Notes: a model not told the origin generated them from the letters alone. Shown: positions 1 through 7,769, counted from the stretch's first letter. The stretch: DNA of 23,723 bases from Anaerolineaceae bacterium UBA2260 (GCA_002347485.1 DDXM01000035.1:2031-25753), one strand, 5' to 3'. A program made the numbers and translations.

Positions 1-630
1 TCCGAATCCGCCAACAACCTGGCGGTCATGCTGCGCTATGGCCGCCTTGCGGTACCGGTTGAAGTGGTCGAAAGCCGCATCATCGGTCCCACGCTCGGCT
101 CAGATTCTCTCTCCAAAAGCCTGCTGGCCGGCTTGATTGGCTTCATCATCGTCGCGCTCTTCATGCTGCTCTACTATCGCCTTCCGGGCGCGGTGGCAAT
201 CCTCGCGGTGGCGATCTACGCCGGGTTGACCTTCGCGCTCTTCAAGTTGATCCCGGTCACTCTCACGCTACCCAGCATCGCTGGTTTCCTGCTTTCCACC
301 GGCAGCGCGCTGGATGCCAACATCCTGATCTTCGAACGTATGAAAGAAGAACTGCGCAACGGGCGCACGATCCTGCAAGCGCTGGACCTGGGTTGGAAGC
401 GCGCCTGGCCCTCCATTCGCGACTCAAACATCGCCACGATCATTACCAGTATCATCCTCTTCTGGTTCGGTTCCACTTTCGGCGCAACGATCGTGAAAGG
501 CTTTGCTCTGACACTCGCCCTCGGTGTATTGGTTTCTTTGTTCACCGCCGTTTTTGTCACGCGTTCATTGCTGACTGTGATTCTCAATTTCGTCAAACCA
601 GAACGCACGCAAATGTTGTTCGGGCTGTAG
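1..630 (+). CDS. secD: Protein translocase subunit SecD, C-terminal part (5' end outside window)
   Basis: The reading frame is open from the first base, so only the last 209 residues of SecD are here. SecD works with SecF in the inner membrane, where it uses the proton gradient to help SecYEG export proteins. The visible part is the C-terminal membrane domain: hydrophobic segments begin near GLIGFIIVALFMLL, followed by the RND-family stretch STGSALDANILIFERMKEEL, which matches the conserved SecD region around the GxAVDANVLIFER motif. Two more hydrophobic segments follow. The stop codon lies 13 bases before secF, and this secD-secF order is the usual one, so the pair is almost certainly one operon. 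Nothing looks broken; truncation is only by the window edge. Confidence 0.96.
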   Translation, partial: SESANNLAVMLRYGRLAVPVEVVESRIIGPTLGSDSLSKSLLAGLIGFIIVALFMLLYYRLPGAVAILAVAIYAGLTFALFKLIPVTLTLPSIAGFLLSTGSALDANILIFERMKEELRNGRTILQALDLGWKRAWPSIRDSNIATIITSIILFWFGSTFGATIVKGFALTLALGVLVSLFTAVFVTRSLLTVILNFVKPERTQMLFGL

Positions 631-643
631 AAGGGTTCTCACA

Positions 644-1564
644 ATGAATATTCTAGGAAAACGATACCTTTTCTTCGCACTTTCGCTCATCATCATCATC
701 CCGGGTTTGATCCTGCTGGCGGTCAACGGAATGCCGCTTTCCATCGATTTTAAGGGTGGTTCGCTGCTGGAAGTTCAGTTTGAGAATGGCACGCTGCCCA
801 CAACGGAAGCCGTCAAGAAAATCTATGACAACCTGGGCATCACCGATGTGCAGGTGCAGACCACCGGCGATGGCAGCCTCGTGCTGCGCTCCAGCGCTCT
901 GCCCGAAGAATCACGTTCCGCGATTCTCGACGCGCTCGAAGCTGAAGCCGGCAGCGCTCTCATCATCCTCAAATCTGACACGGTTGGACCCTCCATCGGT
1001 GAAGGCGTCACCCGCCGGGCTGTCCAGGCCGTCGGATTGGCCGCCTTGGCGGTTGTTATCTACATCACCTTTGCCTTCCGCGGCGTACCGCACGCCTTCC
1101 GTCTCGGTGTTTGCGCCATCATTGCCATGCTCCACGATGTGCTCATCGTGCTGGCGCTCACCGGTTACGGCGCACTGCTCTTCGGCTGGGATATGGATTC
1201 TCTCTACCTGACCGCGCTGCTCACTGTCATCGGCTTTTCGGTGCAGGATAAGATCGTGGTCTTTGACCGCATCCGCGAGAACACCCGCATTCATCGCAAA
1301 CTCGAGTTCGAAAAGCTCGCCAATCACTCCATCGTGCAGACCTTGCAGCGCTCCATCAACACCCAGTTGATGACTGTGGAGTTCCTGCTGCTTGCGCTGG
1401 CTCTTTTCGGCGGCGTTACCCTGCGCGAGTTCGCCGTCATTCTCCTCGTTGGTCTGCTCAGTGGTACCTATTCCTCGATCTTCATCGCCGCCCCGCTGCT
1501 GGTGGTGTGGGAAAACCAGGAGTGGAAAAACTGGTTCCACAAGAAAACAGCGACCGCCGCGTAA
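644..1564 (+). CDS. secF: Protein translocase subunit SecF
   Basis: 306 residues, normal for SecF. It is the partner of SecD in the proton-driven accessory complex of the Sec export channel. An N-terminal membrane segment (about residues 5-27) is followed by the SecF signature GMPLSIDFKGGSLLEVQF and a periplasmic-type domain to about residue 125, then five hydrophobic segments. The RND-like motif reads GFSVQDKIVVFDRIREN; the family form is usually GxSVNDTVVVFDRIREN, so N to Q and T to K differ at a conserved spot. The ATG at 644 has an AAGGG ribosome site eight bases upstream, just after the secD stop. A strong terminator follows directly. Confidence 0.97.
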   Translation: MNILGKRYLFFALSLIIIIPGLILLAVNGMPLSIDFKGGSLLEVQFENGTLPTTEAVKKIYDNLGITDVQVQTTGDGSLVLRSSALPEESRSAILDALEAEAGSALIILKSDTVGPSIGEGVTRRAVQAVGLAALAVVIYITFAFRGVPHAFRLGVCAIIAMLHDVLIVLALTGYGALLFGWDMDSLYLTALLTVIGFSVQDKIVVFDRIRENTRIHRKLEFEKLANHSIVQTLQRSINTQLMTVEFLLLALALFGGVTLREFAVILLVGLLSGTYSSIFIAAPLLVVWENQEWKNWFHKKTATAA

Positions 1565-1571
1565 TTCAAAT

Positions 1572-1603
1572 AAAAGTTCTGGAGCACACTCCAGAACTTT
1601 TTT
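1572..1603 (+). terminator. Rho-independent terminator of secDF
   Basis: A perfect 13-base-pair stem (1572-1584 with 1589-1601) and a CACA loop run into a T tract, seven bases after the secF stop. It should end the secDF message. Confidence 0.93.
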
Positions 1604-1604
1604 A

Positions 1605-1610
1605 TATAAT
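1605..1610 (+). promoter_or_regulatory. Putative -10 box for the threonine dehydrogenase gene
   Basis: A consensus TATAAT begins two bases after the secF terminator T tract and lies 42 bases before the next ATG. No convincing -35 is visible; any -35 would fall inside the terminator stem. The packing suggests transcription stops and restarts at nearly the same spot. Confidence 0.45.
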
Positions 1611-1652
1611 CTAATTATCGATCCATTAAATAACCGAAAACGGGAGTGGAAA

Positions 1653-2672
1653 ATGCGCAAAGAAGTCATTCTGATCACGGGGGCAAACGGGGAAATCGGT
1701 CACGGCCTGATCTCTCACCTGGGAAAGAACGCTGAAACAAGCATCATCGCTATCGACGTGCAGCCATTGGATGAGAACCTGATGCCGTTTGTGGAACGCT
1801 TCATTCAAGGGGATATCCTCGATCACATGCTGCTAGGCCGCCTGGTGGCCGAGTTCGATATCCGCACGATCTATCACCTCGCTTCGATCCTTTCCACCAA
1901 GGCGGAATACAACCCCGAGACCGCCCACCGCGTGAACGTTGAGGGCACCCTCAACCTGCTCAGGCTGGCGGTCGAGCAATCCTCCTGGCAGGGTCGGGCG
2001 GTGAAGTTCATCTATCCCAGTTCGATCGCCGCTTACGGGCTGCCCAGCATGGAGAAGAAAAACGAAGCCGGCAAGGTGAAAGAATGGGAATGGAACATCC
2101 CGATCACCATGTACGGCTGCAACAAGCTGTACTGTGAACAATTGGGTCGATATTACAGTTACCACTACCGCCAGCTCGCCGCGGATCAGGCGAAGAACAC
2201 GGTCGACTTCCGCTGCCTGCGTTTTCCGGGTCTGATCTCCTCCGTGACCATCCCCACCGGCGGCACCAGCGATTACGGCCCCGAAATGCTGCACCACGCC
2301 GCGCAGGGGAAGCCTTACAATTGTTTCGTTCGACCTGATACCAGGCTGCCCTTCATGGTGATGCCCGACGCGGTCAAATCCCTGCTCAAGCTAGAAAGCG
2401 CGCCGAAGGAAGATCTGAAGCACCTGGTGTACAACGTGACGAGTTTCAGCCCCACCGCCGAGGATTTCTACAATCACGTGCTGCACGCTTTCCCGGACGC
2501 AAAAGTGACCTTTGAACCACACCTGGCTCGCCAGCGCATCGTGGATACCTGGCCGGCGGATGTGGATGACAGCGCCGCGAGCTGCGATTGGGGCTGGAAA
2601 CCAGATTACGATGAAAAACGCGCCTTCGAAGAGTACCTGATCCCCTCGATCAAAGCCCGCTACGCGCGGTAA
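1653..2672 (+). CDS. NAD-dependent epimerase/dehydratase family protein, probable L-threonine 3-dehydrogenase
   Basis: 339 residues of the short-chain (extended SDR) type. It probably oxidises L-threonine to 2-amino-3-oxobutyrate with NAD+, in the cytoplasm. The N-terminal Rossmann motif is TGANGEIG (residues 9-16). The catalytic set is Ser-Ser-Ile (123-125) with YGCNK (Tyr154, Lys158). The later stretches RFPGLIS, GGTSDY, RPDTRLPFMVMPDA and DDSAASCDWGWKPDYD match what I know of epimerase-type threonine dehydrogenases rather than sugar epimerases. The frame is open further upstream, but the ATG at 1653 has a GGGAG ribosome site six bases away and puts the Rossmann motif at the right place. 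No 2-amino-3-ketobutyrate CoA ligase gene is in view. A nucleotide-sugar enzyme cannot be fully excluded. Confidence 0.82.
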   Translation: MRKEVILITGANGEIGHGLISHLGKNAETSIIAIDVQPLDENLMPFVERFIQGDILDHMLLGRLVAEFDIRTIYHLASILSTKAEYNPETAHRVNVEGTLNLLRLAVEQSSWQGRAVKFIYPSSIAAYGLPSMEKKNEAGKVKEWEWNIPITMYGCNKLYCEQLGRYYSYHYRQLAADQAKNTVDFRCLRFPGLISSVTIPTGGTSDYGPEMLHHAAQGKPYNCFVRPDTRLPFMVMPDAVKSLLKLESAPKEDLKHLVYNVTSFSPTAEDFYNHVLHAFPDAKVTFEPHLARQRIVDTWPADVDDSAASCDWGWKPDYDEKRAFEEYLIPSIKARYAR

Positions 2673-2679
2673 ACATCAG

Positions 2680-4035
2680 TTAAAATCCAAACACAAAACT
2701 GATATCGTTGACATTGGTGCCTGTTGGTCCGACAAACAACAGGTCACCAGTTTTTTTAAAGAACGTGTAAGCATCGTTGTTCGCCAGGAAAGTCTTTGGA
2801 TCCAACCCCAGTTCTTCAGCCCGCGCCAGGGTTGTGCCATCGACCGCCGCGCCTGCCGCGTCCGTTGGTCCATCCTCGCCATCGGTCGCCAATGTGATGA
2901 TCACAGTGCGCTTCAATCCTGCTAATCCATTGACCGCTGCCAGCGCGACCTCCTGGTTGCGCCCGCCCATGCCGCTCCCCGTCACAGTAACAGTGGTTTC
3001 GCCGCCGAAGATCAGCGCGTAAGGGCGCGGGGTGTCAGCGCGAACCCTTGCGAGTTGGGCCAGATACCTGCCCGCATGCCGCGCCTCGCCGATGAGCTTG
3101 TCGGTGACCAAATCTGCGTAAAATTCGAGCTCGCGCGCCTTTTTGACAGCAGCGCAGCATGAAGCCAAATTGCTGCCAACGATCGTATGGCTCGTGTTTT
3201 CAACCAGCAAGTCGTCCGGTTTCACTGTCTCCGGGTAGAGACCCTTCACCCCACCCTCAATATAATGAGTGATGGAGAGCGGAAGTGCGCCAAACTTTTC
3301 CGCCTTTCGTAAAACTTCCAGCGCCGTCTCAAATGTTGTTGGGTCAGGGTAAGCCGGTCCGGAGGCGATCACATCCAGCGGACTCCCGACAACATCAGAC
3401 AATACTAGCGCTGCCACCCTGGCAGGTTTAGCCATTTTGATCAGTCCGCCCCCCTTGATTTGGTCCAAATGCTTGCGCACAGCATTCATCTCGCTGATAG
3501 ATGCACCGGAACGCAGCAAGGCAGTGGTCAACTGCTGCATATCTGTAAGTGTGACTCCTTCGACTGGAAGCGTCGCCAGCGCGGAGCCACCCCCTGACAA
3601 TAAGAGCAACACCAGGTCATCCGACGTTAAAGAACTTAGCGCGTCCCGGATCGCTCTGCCTGCCGCCAGACTGCCTTCTCCAGGCACCGGGTGGTCTCCG
3701 ATCAGATAGTGAATGCCTGCGATTGGTTGACCCTGCTGAATTCGCTGCTTGCTGACGCAAACACCCCGCGTGATCTGCTCCGGCAATCTTGCCGTAGCGC
3801 CCTGCAGCATGGCTGGGGCAGCCTTTCCCAATGCGATCGTGACAATATTACCACCCGGAGGAAGCGAATAGTCTTTCTCGCCTATGCGCAGAAAAGTCTT
3901 ATTATCCACAATATTTCGTGCAACCGCGTCGCGTGGATCCGCTGCTTCCAGCGCTTCGGAGAGGATCGCCGCCACCTCCCCCTTCATTTGAATATTGCAG
4001 CGGGTGACCTCGAGAACTGATCGAAAATTCACCAT
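2680..4035 (-). CDS. Glycerate 2-kinase, MOFRL family
   Basis: 451 residues, normal for the two-domain GckA/TtuD-like family that phosphorylates glycerate to 2-phosphoglycerate with ATP, feeding glycolysis from serine or glyoxylate breakdown. The N-terminal domain carries ALGKAAPAM (Lys71), GDHPVPGEGS, LLSGGGSAL (about 146-153), NAVRKHLDQIKGGGL and VLSDVVGSPLDVIASGP. The C-terminal MOFRL domain carries FGGETTVTVTG, GGRNQEVALA and LATDGEDGPTDAAGA. Translation starts at the complement of 4033-4035 (ATG); an in-frame ATG 16 codons in is possible but would cut family sequence. The stop lies seven bases from the stop of the converging threonine dehydrogenase, with no clear terminator between. A weak promoter on this strand may be TTGATA (4090-4085), 17 bases, TATCTG (4067-4062). 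Confidence 0.93.
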   Translation of the reverse strand: MVNFRSVLEVTRCNIQMKGEVAAILSEALEAADPRDAVARNIVDNKTFLRIGEKDYSLPPGGNIVTIALGKAAPAMLQGATARLPEQITRGVCVSKQRIQQGQPIAGIHYLIGDHPVPGEGSLAAGRAIRDALSSLTSDDLVLLLLSGGGSALATLPVEGVTLTDMQQLTTALLRSGASISEMNAVRKHLDQIKGGGLIKMAKPARVAALVLSDVVGSPLDVIASGPAYPDPTTFETALEVLRKAEKFGALPLSITHYIEGGVKGLYPETVKPDDLLVENTSHTIVGSNLASCCAAVKKARELEFYADLVTDKLIGEARHAGRYLAQLARVRADTPRPYALIFGGETTVTVTGSGMGGRNQEVALAAVNGLAGLKRTVIITLATDGEDGPTDAAGAAVDGTTLARAEELGLDPKTFLANNDAYTFFKKTGDLLFVGPTGTNVNDISFVFGF

Positions 4036-4180
4036 TTATCCATCCAATCATGATTAAATGTCAGATATTTGAGGACTTTTGTTTTATCAAGTTTGTGTAA
4101 AATAAAGGTTGTGTTTTTTTAATTCTATTAAAGTTCACCATTTTATGCAATACATGAAAAAACTTCAGGAGGAACTCGCA

Positions 4181-6292
4181 GTGGATAAAGATGTCATTAA
4201 CAAGATGTTGAAACCGAAGTCAGTGGCTGTCGTAGGCGCCTCGGCTACTCCCGGCAAGATTGGTTACGCAGTGGTCAAAAACTTGCTAAAAGATGGCTAT
4301 AAAGGCGCTATCTACCCAATCAACCAGAAGGAAAAGGAAATCCTTGGGTTGAAGTGTTATGCCAAAATCCAGGATGTTCCGGGTGAGATCGATTCAGCCA
4401 TTATGTGCGTACCCGCTGACGCAATGAAGGAAGTCACCATCGAATGCGGCAAAAAGGGCGTTAAAGGTCTCATCGTGATCACTTCCGGTTTCAGCGAAGT
4501 AGGTCGCAAGGATCTGGAAGACGAGATCGTGAGCATCGCCCACAGCTACGGTATGCGCGTCCTCGGTCCAAACATCGTTGGCAGCCTCTCCAACTCCGAC
4601 CAGTTCAACGGCTCATTCGCGCCGTGCCTTCCCCTCCCCGGTAAAGCCTCCCTCATCACGCAATCCGGCGCGCTATTGATCGCGCTCGACATGGCCACTT
4701 ACACCCGCCGCGTCGGATTTGACAAACTAGTCTCGATCGGCAATATGGCTGACGTGGATTTCGCCGACCTGATAGAATGGTTTAACGAAGATGAAGATAC
4801 CAGCTGCGTATCCCTTTATGTTGAAGGTCTCCGCGACGGCCGCAAATTCATGGATGCCGCCCGCAACTCCAAGAAACCCATCATCGCGCTAAAATCCGGC
4901 GTTTCCGCCCACGGCGCTGCCGCAGCGGCTTCTCACACCGGCTCGCTCGCCGGTGCAGCCAAGATCTACGGCTCCGCTTTCAAACAGGCTGCCGTGATCC
5001 AGGCTTCTGACCTCAACAATCTTTTTGACCGCACCCTCGCCCTGTCCGTGCAACCCCCCATGAAGGGCGATCATATGCTGATCCTCACCAATGGTGGTGG
5101 GGTTGGTGTTCTGGCAACTGACGCCGCGGAAAAATACGGCGTTCCACTTCAGTTCGCTCCCCCTGAAGTTCAGGCTGAGATGAAGAAACACATGCCGGAA
5201 TTCGGCTCCGCCAAGAACCCGGTAGATATGACGGGTATGGCTGGCAATGAATGGTATTACGAGACGGTCAAATACTCGCTCACCAACGAATGGGTCGACA
5301 GCCTAGTCGTCCTGTACTGCGAAACTGCCATGACCAACCCCACGGAGATCGCTGACAGCATCAAACGCGCTGTGGATGAGAGCGGAATTAAGGACAAACC
5401 GATCACCGTTTCCTTCGTGGGCGGTGAGAAATCCGATAAAGCGATGGGCTGGCTGGTTGAGCATGGCATCCCGGCGTACTTTGCCCCCGATGTGGCAGTC
5501 AACACGATGGCAGCCCTGCGCGAATACGCCATTCTGCAGGAAAACAAAAAATCTGATGGCATGAAAGCTGACGAAAAAGCGCGCAAGATCGCGCTTGAGA
5601 TCATCGACGGCGCGCGAAAAGACGGCCGCAGCTCGCTCACCGAGATCGAAGCCAAGAAGGTGTTCGAAGCCTATGGACTCAAGACCACCAAGATCGGCCT
5701 TGCCAAGAGTGAAGATGAAGCGGTCAAACTCGCGACCGAAATTGGCTTCCCGATCGTGATGAAGATCGTTTCCCCTGACATTCTGCACAAGTCAGACGCC
5801 GGCGGTGTGAAAGTCAACATCAAGGATGAAGCTGGAGTTCGCGAAGCTTACAACACGATCCTCAAGAACGCCAGGAGTTACAAAGCGGACGCCGATATCC
5901 ACGGTATCGCGGTGCAGGAAATGGCACCCTGGGGAACCGAGGTCATCCTCGGTTCGGTGAACGATCCCACCTTCGGTCCGACCGTGATGTTCGGCCTGGG
6001 CGGCATCTTCGTCGAGGTGCTCAAGGACGTGACCTTCCGCGTGACCCCGGTCTCAAGAGCCGAAGCTCAGCAGATGATCAACGAGATCAAAAGCGCCGCG
6101 ATCCTGGCTGGCACGCGCGGCGAAGCCCCTAAAGACCGCAAAGCCATGGCAGAGACCATCGTCCATTACTCCAGCATGATCCTCGACCTCAAGGACGAGA
6201 TCGCTGAATCCGACGCCAATCCTGTCCTGCTCTACGAGGAGGGCCAGGGACTGCGTGTGGCGGATGCCCGCATCATCCTCAAGAAAAAGTAG
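4181..6292 (+). CDS. Acetate-CoA ligase (ADP-forming), fused alpha-beta subunits
   Basis: 703 residues, the usual size for the one-chain form. The enzyme converts acetyl-CoA (or another acyl-CoA), ADP and phosphate to acid, CoA and ATP, a substrate-level energy step in fermentation; a similar archaeal-type enzyme is known from Chloroflexus. Residues 1-130 form the CoA-binding Rossmann domain (SVAVVGASATPGKIG), followed by two succinyl-CoA-ligase-like domains with the phospho-histidine loop AASHTGSLAG (His252). From about residue 470 comes the beta-type ATP-grasp domain with SPDILHKSDAGGV (His536, the second phosphorylated histidine of the family). The start is GTG at 4181, with a perfect AGGAGG (4167-4172) eight bases upstream; longer in-frame starts lack such a site. 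It stands alone between a divergent kinase and a terminator. Confidence 0.95.
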   Translation: MDKDVINKMLKPKSVAVVGASATPGKIGYAVVKNLLKDGYKGAIYPINQKEKEILGLKCYAKIQDVPGEIDSAIMCVPADAMKEVTIECGKKGVKGLIVITSGFSEVGRKDLEDEIVSIAHSYGMRVLGPNIVGSLSNSDQFNGSFAPCLPLPGKASLITQSGALLIALDMATYTRRVGFDKLVSIGNMADVDFADLIEWFNEDEDTSCVSLYVEGLRDGRKFMDAARNSKKPIIALKSGVSAHGAAAAASHTGSLAGAAKIYGSAFKQAAVIQASDLNNLFDRTLALSVQPPMKGDHMLILTNGGGVGVLATDAAEKYGVPLQFAPPEVQAEMKKHMPEFGSAKNPVDMTGMAGNEWYYETVKYSLTNEWVDSLVVLYCETAMTNPTEIADSIKRAVDESGIKDKPITVSFVGGEKSDKAMGWLVEHGIPAYFAPDVAVNTMAALREYAILQENKKSDGMKADEKARKIALEIIDGARKDGRSSLTEIEAKKVFEAYGLKTTKIGLAKSEDEAVKLATEIGFPIVMKIVSPDILHKSDAGGVKVNIKDEAGVREAYNTILKNARSYKADADIHGIAVQEMAPWGTEVILGSVNDPTFGPTVMFGLGGIFVEVLKDVTFRVTPVSRAEAQQMINEIKSAAILAGTRGEAPKDRKAMAETIVHYSSMILDLKDEIAESDANPVLLYEEGQGLRVADARIILKKK

Positions 6293-6306
6293 AACTAATA
6301 GAAGTC

Positions 6307-6342
6307 AACAAAGCTTCCGTTCATGCGAACGGAAGCTTTGTT
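6307..6342. terminator. Convergent hairpin between acetate-CoA ligase and the unknown gene
   Basis: A perfect 16-base-pair inverted repeat (6307-6322 with 6327-6342) with loop ATGC sits between two converging genes and touches the stop of the minus-strand gene. The stem ends are A/T-rich, giving short T-rich tails on both strands, so it probably works in both directions, though neither T tract is long. Confidence 0.8.
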
Positions 6343-6343
6343 A

Positions 6344-6748
6344 TTACAAGCGTTTAGCTGCGCCCACCCAGGGTGTTCCCAACCGATGCCTTTCAGGCAC
6401 GGTCACCTTGCCAAGTTTTTGTGCGATTAACGCCGCGTTGACTGCCACAGTCCCCCAATCCTCCTCTTTGAGCGCTTTGCGCAGCTTGCCCGCGCTGCTG
6501 CCCGCCCACTCCCACTCCAGGCGGAAGCGGTCGGCTTTGACCCAGTAACCGCGTTTCTCCCAGGCTTCGACCGAGCGGTCGATATTACCCGCAATCTCGT
6601 CAAGTGCGAGCGCAACGTAAGCAGTCAGGTCGCGTGTCAATTCGTTCGGCTCGTTTTGCTTCATCAACTCGCGCAATGCCAACACGATGGTTTTGGTAAG
6701 ACGCGTGCGGTCCTTCCCCGCGCTATCCGGTGAATAAATCCTCGACAA
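6344..6748 (-). CDS. Conserved-looking hypothetical protein, 134 aa
   Basis: I do not recognise a function. The protein is mostly helical by eye, soluble, without cysteines or membrane segments. It has an N-terminal basic part (KDRTRLTKTIVLALRELM) and a tryptophan-rich core (WEKRGYWVKADRFRLEWEWAG) that looks strongly constrained, ending in PERHRLGTPWVGAAKRL. The frame is open back into the tRNA gene, but the likely start is TTG at 6748, with AGGAG (6759-6755) six bases upstream; this avoids overlap with the tRNA. It is transcribed away from tRNA-Leu, and a TATAAT on its strand (6802-6797) lies about 50 bases before the start. I believe similar short proteins occur in other Anaerolineae, but this is from memory. 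Confidence 0.72.
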   Translation of the reverse strand: MSRIYSPDSAGKDRTRLTKTIVLALRELMKQNEPNELTRDLTAYVALALDEIAGNIDRSVEAWEKRGYWVKADRFRLEWEWAGSSAGKLRKALKEEDWGTVAVNAALIAQKLGKVTVPERHRLGTPWVGAAKRL

Positions 6749-6810
6749 TACTTTCTCCTGGTTGATGGCGGAGATCCGCCAGTTTTTCGCGTGTTGATTA
6801 TAGCCGATTA

Positions 6811-6839
6811 TTGACGCCCCTCCACCTTGCGCGTATAAT
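6811..6839 (+). promoter_or_regulatory. Promoter of tRNA-Leu
   Basis: TTGACG (6811-6816), a 17-base spacer and TATAAT (6834-6839) form a near-consensus housekeeping promoter. Transcription would begin around 6846, a few bases before the mature tRNA at 6852. This is the best two-box promoter in the window. Confidence 0.82.
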
Positions 6840-6851
6840 TTCAGCGCACCA

Positions 6852-6933
6852 GGGGAAATGCTGGAATTGGCAGACAGGCATGACTTAGGATCATGTGCCG
6901 CGAGGCGTGCGGGTTCAAGTCCCGCTTTCCCCA
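6852..6933 (+). tRNA. tRNA-Leu (anticodon UAG)
   Basis: An 82-base class II tRNA. The acceptor stem pairs GGGGAAA with TTTCCCC, followed by discriminator A; CCA is not encoded. The anticodon stem CATGA/TCATG closes the loop CTTAGGA, giving anticodon TAG, which reads CUA and other CUN leucine codons. A long variable arm follows (GCCGCGAGGC region), as expected for leucine tRNA. The T arm is GCGGG-TTCAAGT-CCCGC. Confidence 0.97.
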
Positions 6934-6982
6934 CTATCGTTTTGCGTTTACAAAATTGGCATATTTGAATTTGGATTTTACG

Positions 6983-6991
6983 TGGTACTAT
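6983..6991 (+). promoter_or_regulatory. Extended -10 element before the 49-aa ORF
   Basis: TGG followed by TACTAT forms an extended -10 ending six bases before the ATG at 6998. If used, RNA would start at or next to the start codon, giving a leaderless message. This fits the lack of a ribosome site there. Confidence 0.42.
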
Positions 6992-6997
6992 CTTTGT

Positions 6998-7147
6998 ATG
7001 GAAAAAGGCAAGGGTTGCGCCACATTCTTACTCATCATTTTCCTGATCCTCCTCGCCCTCATTGGGATTTTCCTTTTCGCGCCGGAACTTGTCTCTGGTT
7101 ACCTCCCCCGCCCGGGTGAGAACGCAACGGTCGATTCAATCGTTTAG
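6998..7147 (+). CDS. Small single-pass membrane protein, 49 aa (possibly truncated by an amber codon)
   Basis: A short ORF begins MEKGKGCATF and continues with one strong hydrophobic segment of about 20 residues (roughly 9-28), then a polar tail with LPRPGENATVDSIV. The single TAG stop at 7145-7147 is followed in the same frame by 26 more codons that look protein-like (LLQPFTSALDDIAASIGEFF...) before a TGA at 7226-7228, so the original protein may have been 76 residues. There is no Shine-Dalgarno site; an extended -10 lies just before the ATG. Function is unknown. Coding status rests on the hydrophobic core and the charge distribution (Lys before, acidic after), so it is only moderately sure. 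Confidence 0.5.
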   Translation: MEKGKGCATFLLIIFLILLALIGIFLFAPELVSGYLPRPGENATVDSIV

Positions 7148-7322
7148 CTACTTCAACCGTTTACATCTGCACTCGACGATATCGCCGCAAGCATTGGAGA
7201 ATTCTTCGCAAGCTTCCAGCTGCGTTGAAATTTGCAGGTGCTATCGCGCTTATAAAGCAAAATCCCACGAACGAACAGAAGACCTGCCTTACTCCATAAC
7301 TGAATCTGTTTCCGTCATTGGG

Positions 7323-7331
7323 TGTTATAGA
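7323..7331 (+). promoter_or_regulatory. Possible extended -10 before the 56-aa membrane protein gene
   Basis: TGT followed by TATAGA lies about 70 bases before the ATG at 7403. No clear -35 is seen. The 255 bases from 7148 to 7402 otherwise hold only the possible read-through tail of the previous ORF and A/T-rich sequence. Confidence 0.3.
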
Positions 7332-7402
7332 AATTAAGGTTCTCAATAGAGAAATTTTTTATCCGCACCAAAGTTGATTCTTAAAGAATAGGAGAATAAA
7401 TC

Positions 7403-7573
7403 ATGAAACTCTCAGCTCCGAAGAACGTTACCTGGTGGGTTGCTGTCATCATAGGTATGCTTGGTTTTCTTGGCACCTTCATCTCGATCCCTGTTGTTTC
7501 TGGTGCAACGTTTTGGTTCGTTTTCGCCGGTTTCGCGTTGCTCGCCCTGGCAAGCTTGCTTAAAGGTTTGTAG
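7403..7573 (+). CDS. Small two-pass membrane protein, 56 aa
   Basis: The ORF starts at ATG 7403 behind an AGGAG ribosome site (7390-7394) eight bases away. It begins MKLSAPKNVTWWVAVIIG, then has a first hydrophobic helix (about 11-31), a short break at IPVVSGATF, and a second helix ending ALLALASLLKGL. Length, ribosome site and following terminator all support a real, separately transcribed gene. I recall similar short proteins with the SAPKNVTWW start and LLKGL end in Chloroflexota, but their role is unknown to me. It could be an accessory peptide of a membrane complex or a stress-induced membrane peptide; the sequence does not decide. Confidence 0.75.
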   Translation: MKLSAPKNVTWWVAVIIGMLGFLGTFISIPVVSGATFWFVFAGFALLALASLLKGL

Positions 7574-7614
7574 ACACGATCAGGTCAACCGCTCATACTC
7601 TATTGAGTCTAGCA

Positions 7615-7642
7615 AAGGATCCGGTCATTCGACCGGATTTTT
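7615..7642 (+). terminator. Terminator of the 56-aa membrane protein gene
   Basis: An eight-base-pair stem (ATCCGGTC with GACCGGAT, 7619-7626 and 7631-7638), loop ATTC, and a T tract follow the stop by about 45 bases. G-T and A-T pairs can lengthen the stem outward. Confidence 0.88.
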
Positions 7643-7769
7643 GTATGTTACTACAACCAGATTAACTTCCTCAGCAAATTTGAGCAGGATGAACTTCCTC
7701 AATCTCCCGTTCGAGCGTTAGAAGATTATAAGAATTACAAGGCAACCGTAAATTTCGTGGGTTATTGAG

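Noticed and set aside
1392..1652. Upstream in-frame extension of the threonine dehydrogenase gene into secF
   Set aside because: It would cross the secF coding end and the terminator; ATG 1653 has a proper ribosome site and the right family start.
911..1678. Open frame on the minus strand across secF and the terminator
   Set aside because: No protein family character; it runs through a perfect terminator hairpin and is a shadow of secF.
4047..4056. AATCATGATT palindrome between the glycerate kinase and acetate-CoA ligase genes
   Set aside because: A ten-base A/T-rich palindrome is expected by chance; there is no second copy nearby and no support as an operator.
6749..6934. N-terminal extension of the unknown minus-strand protein into the tRNA gene
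   Set aside because: It overlaps tRNA-Leu antisense and its promoter; the TTG at 6748 with AGGAG upstream is a better start.
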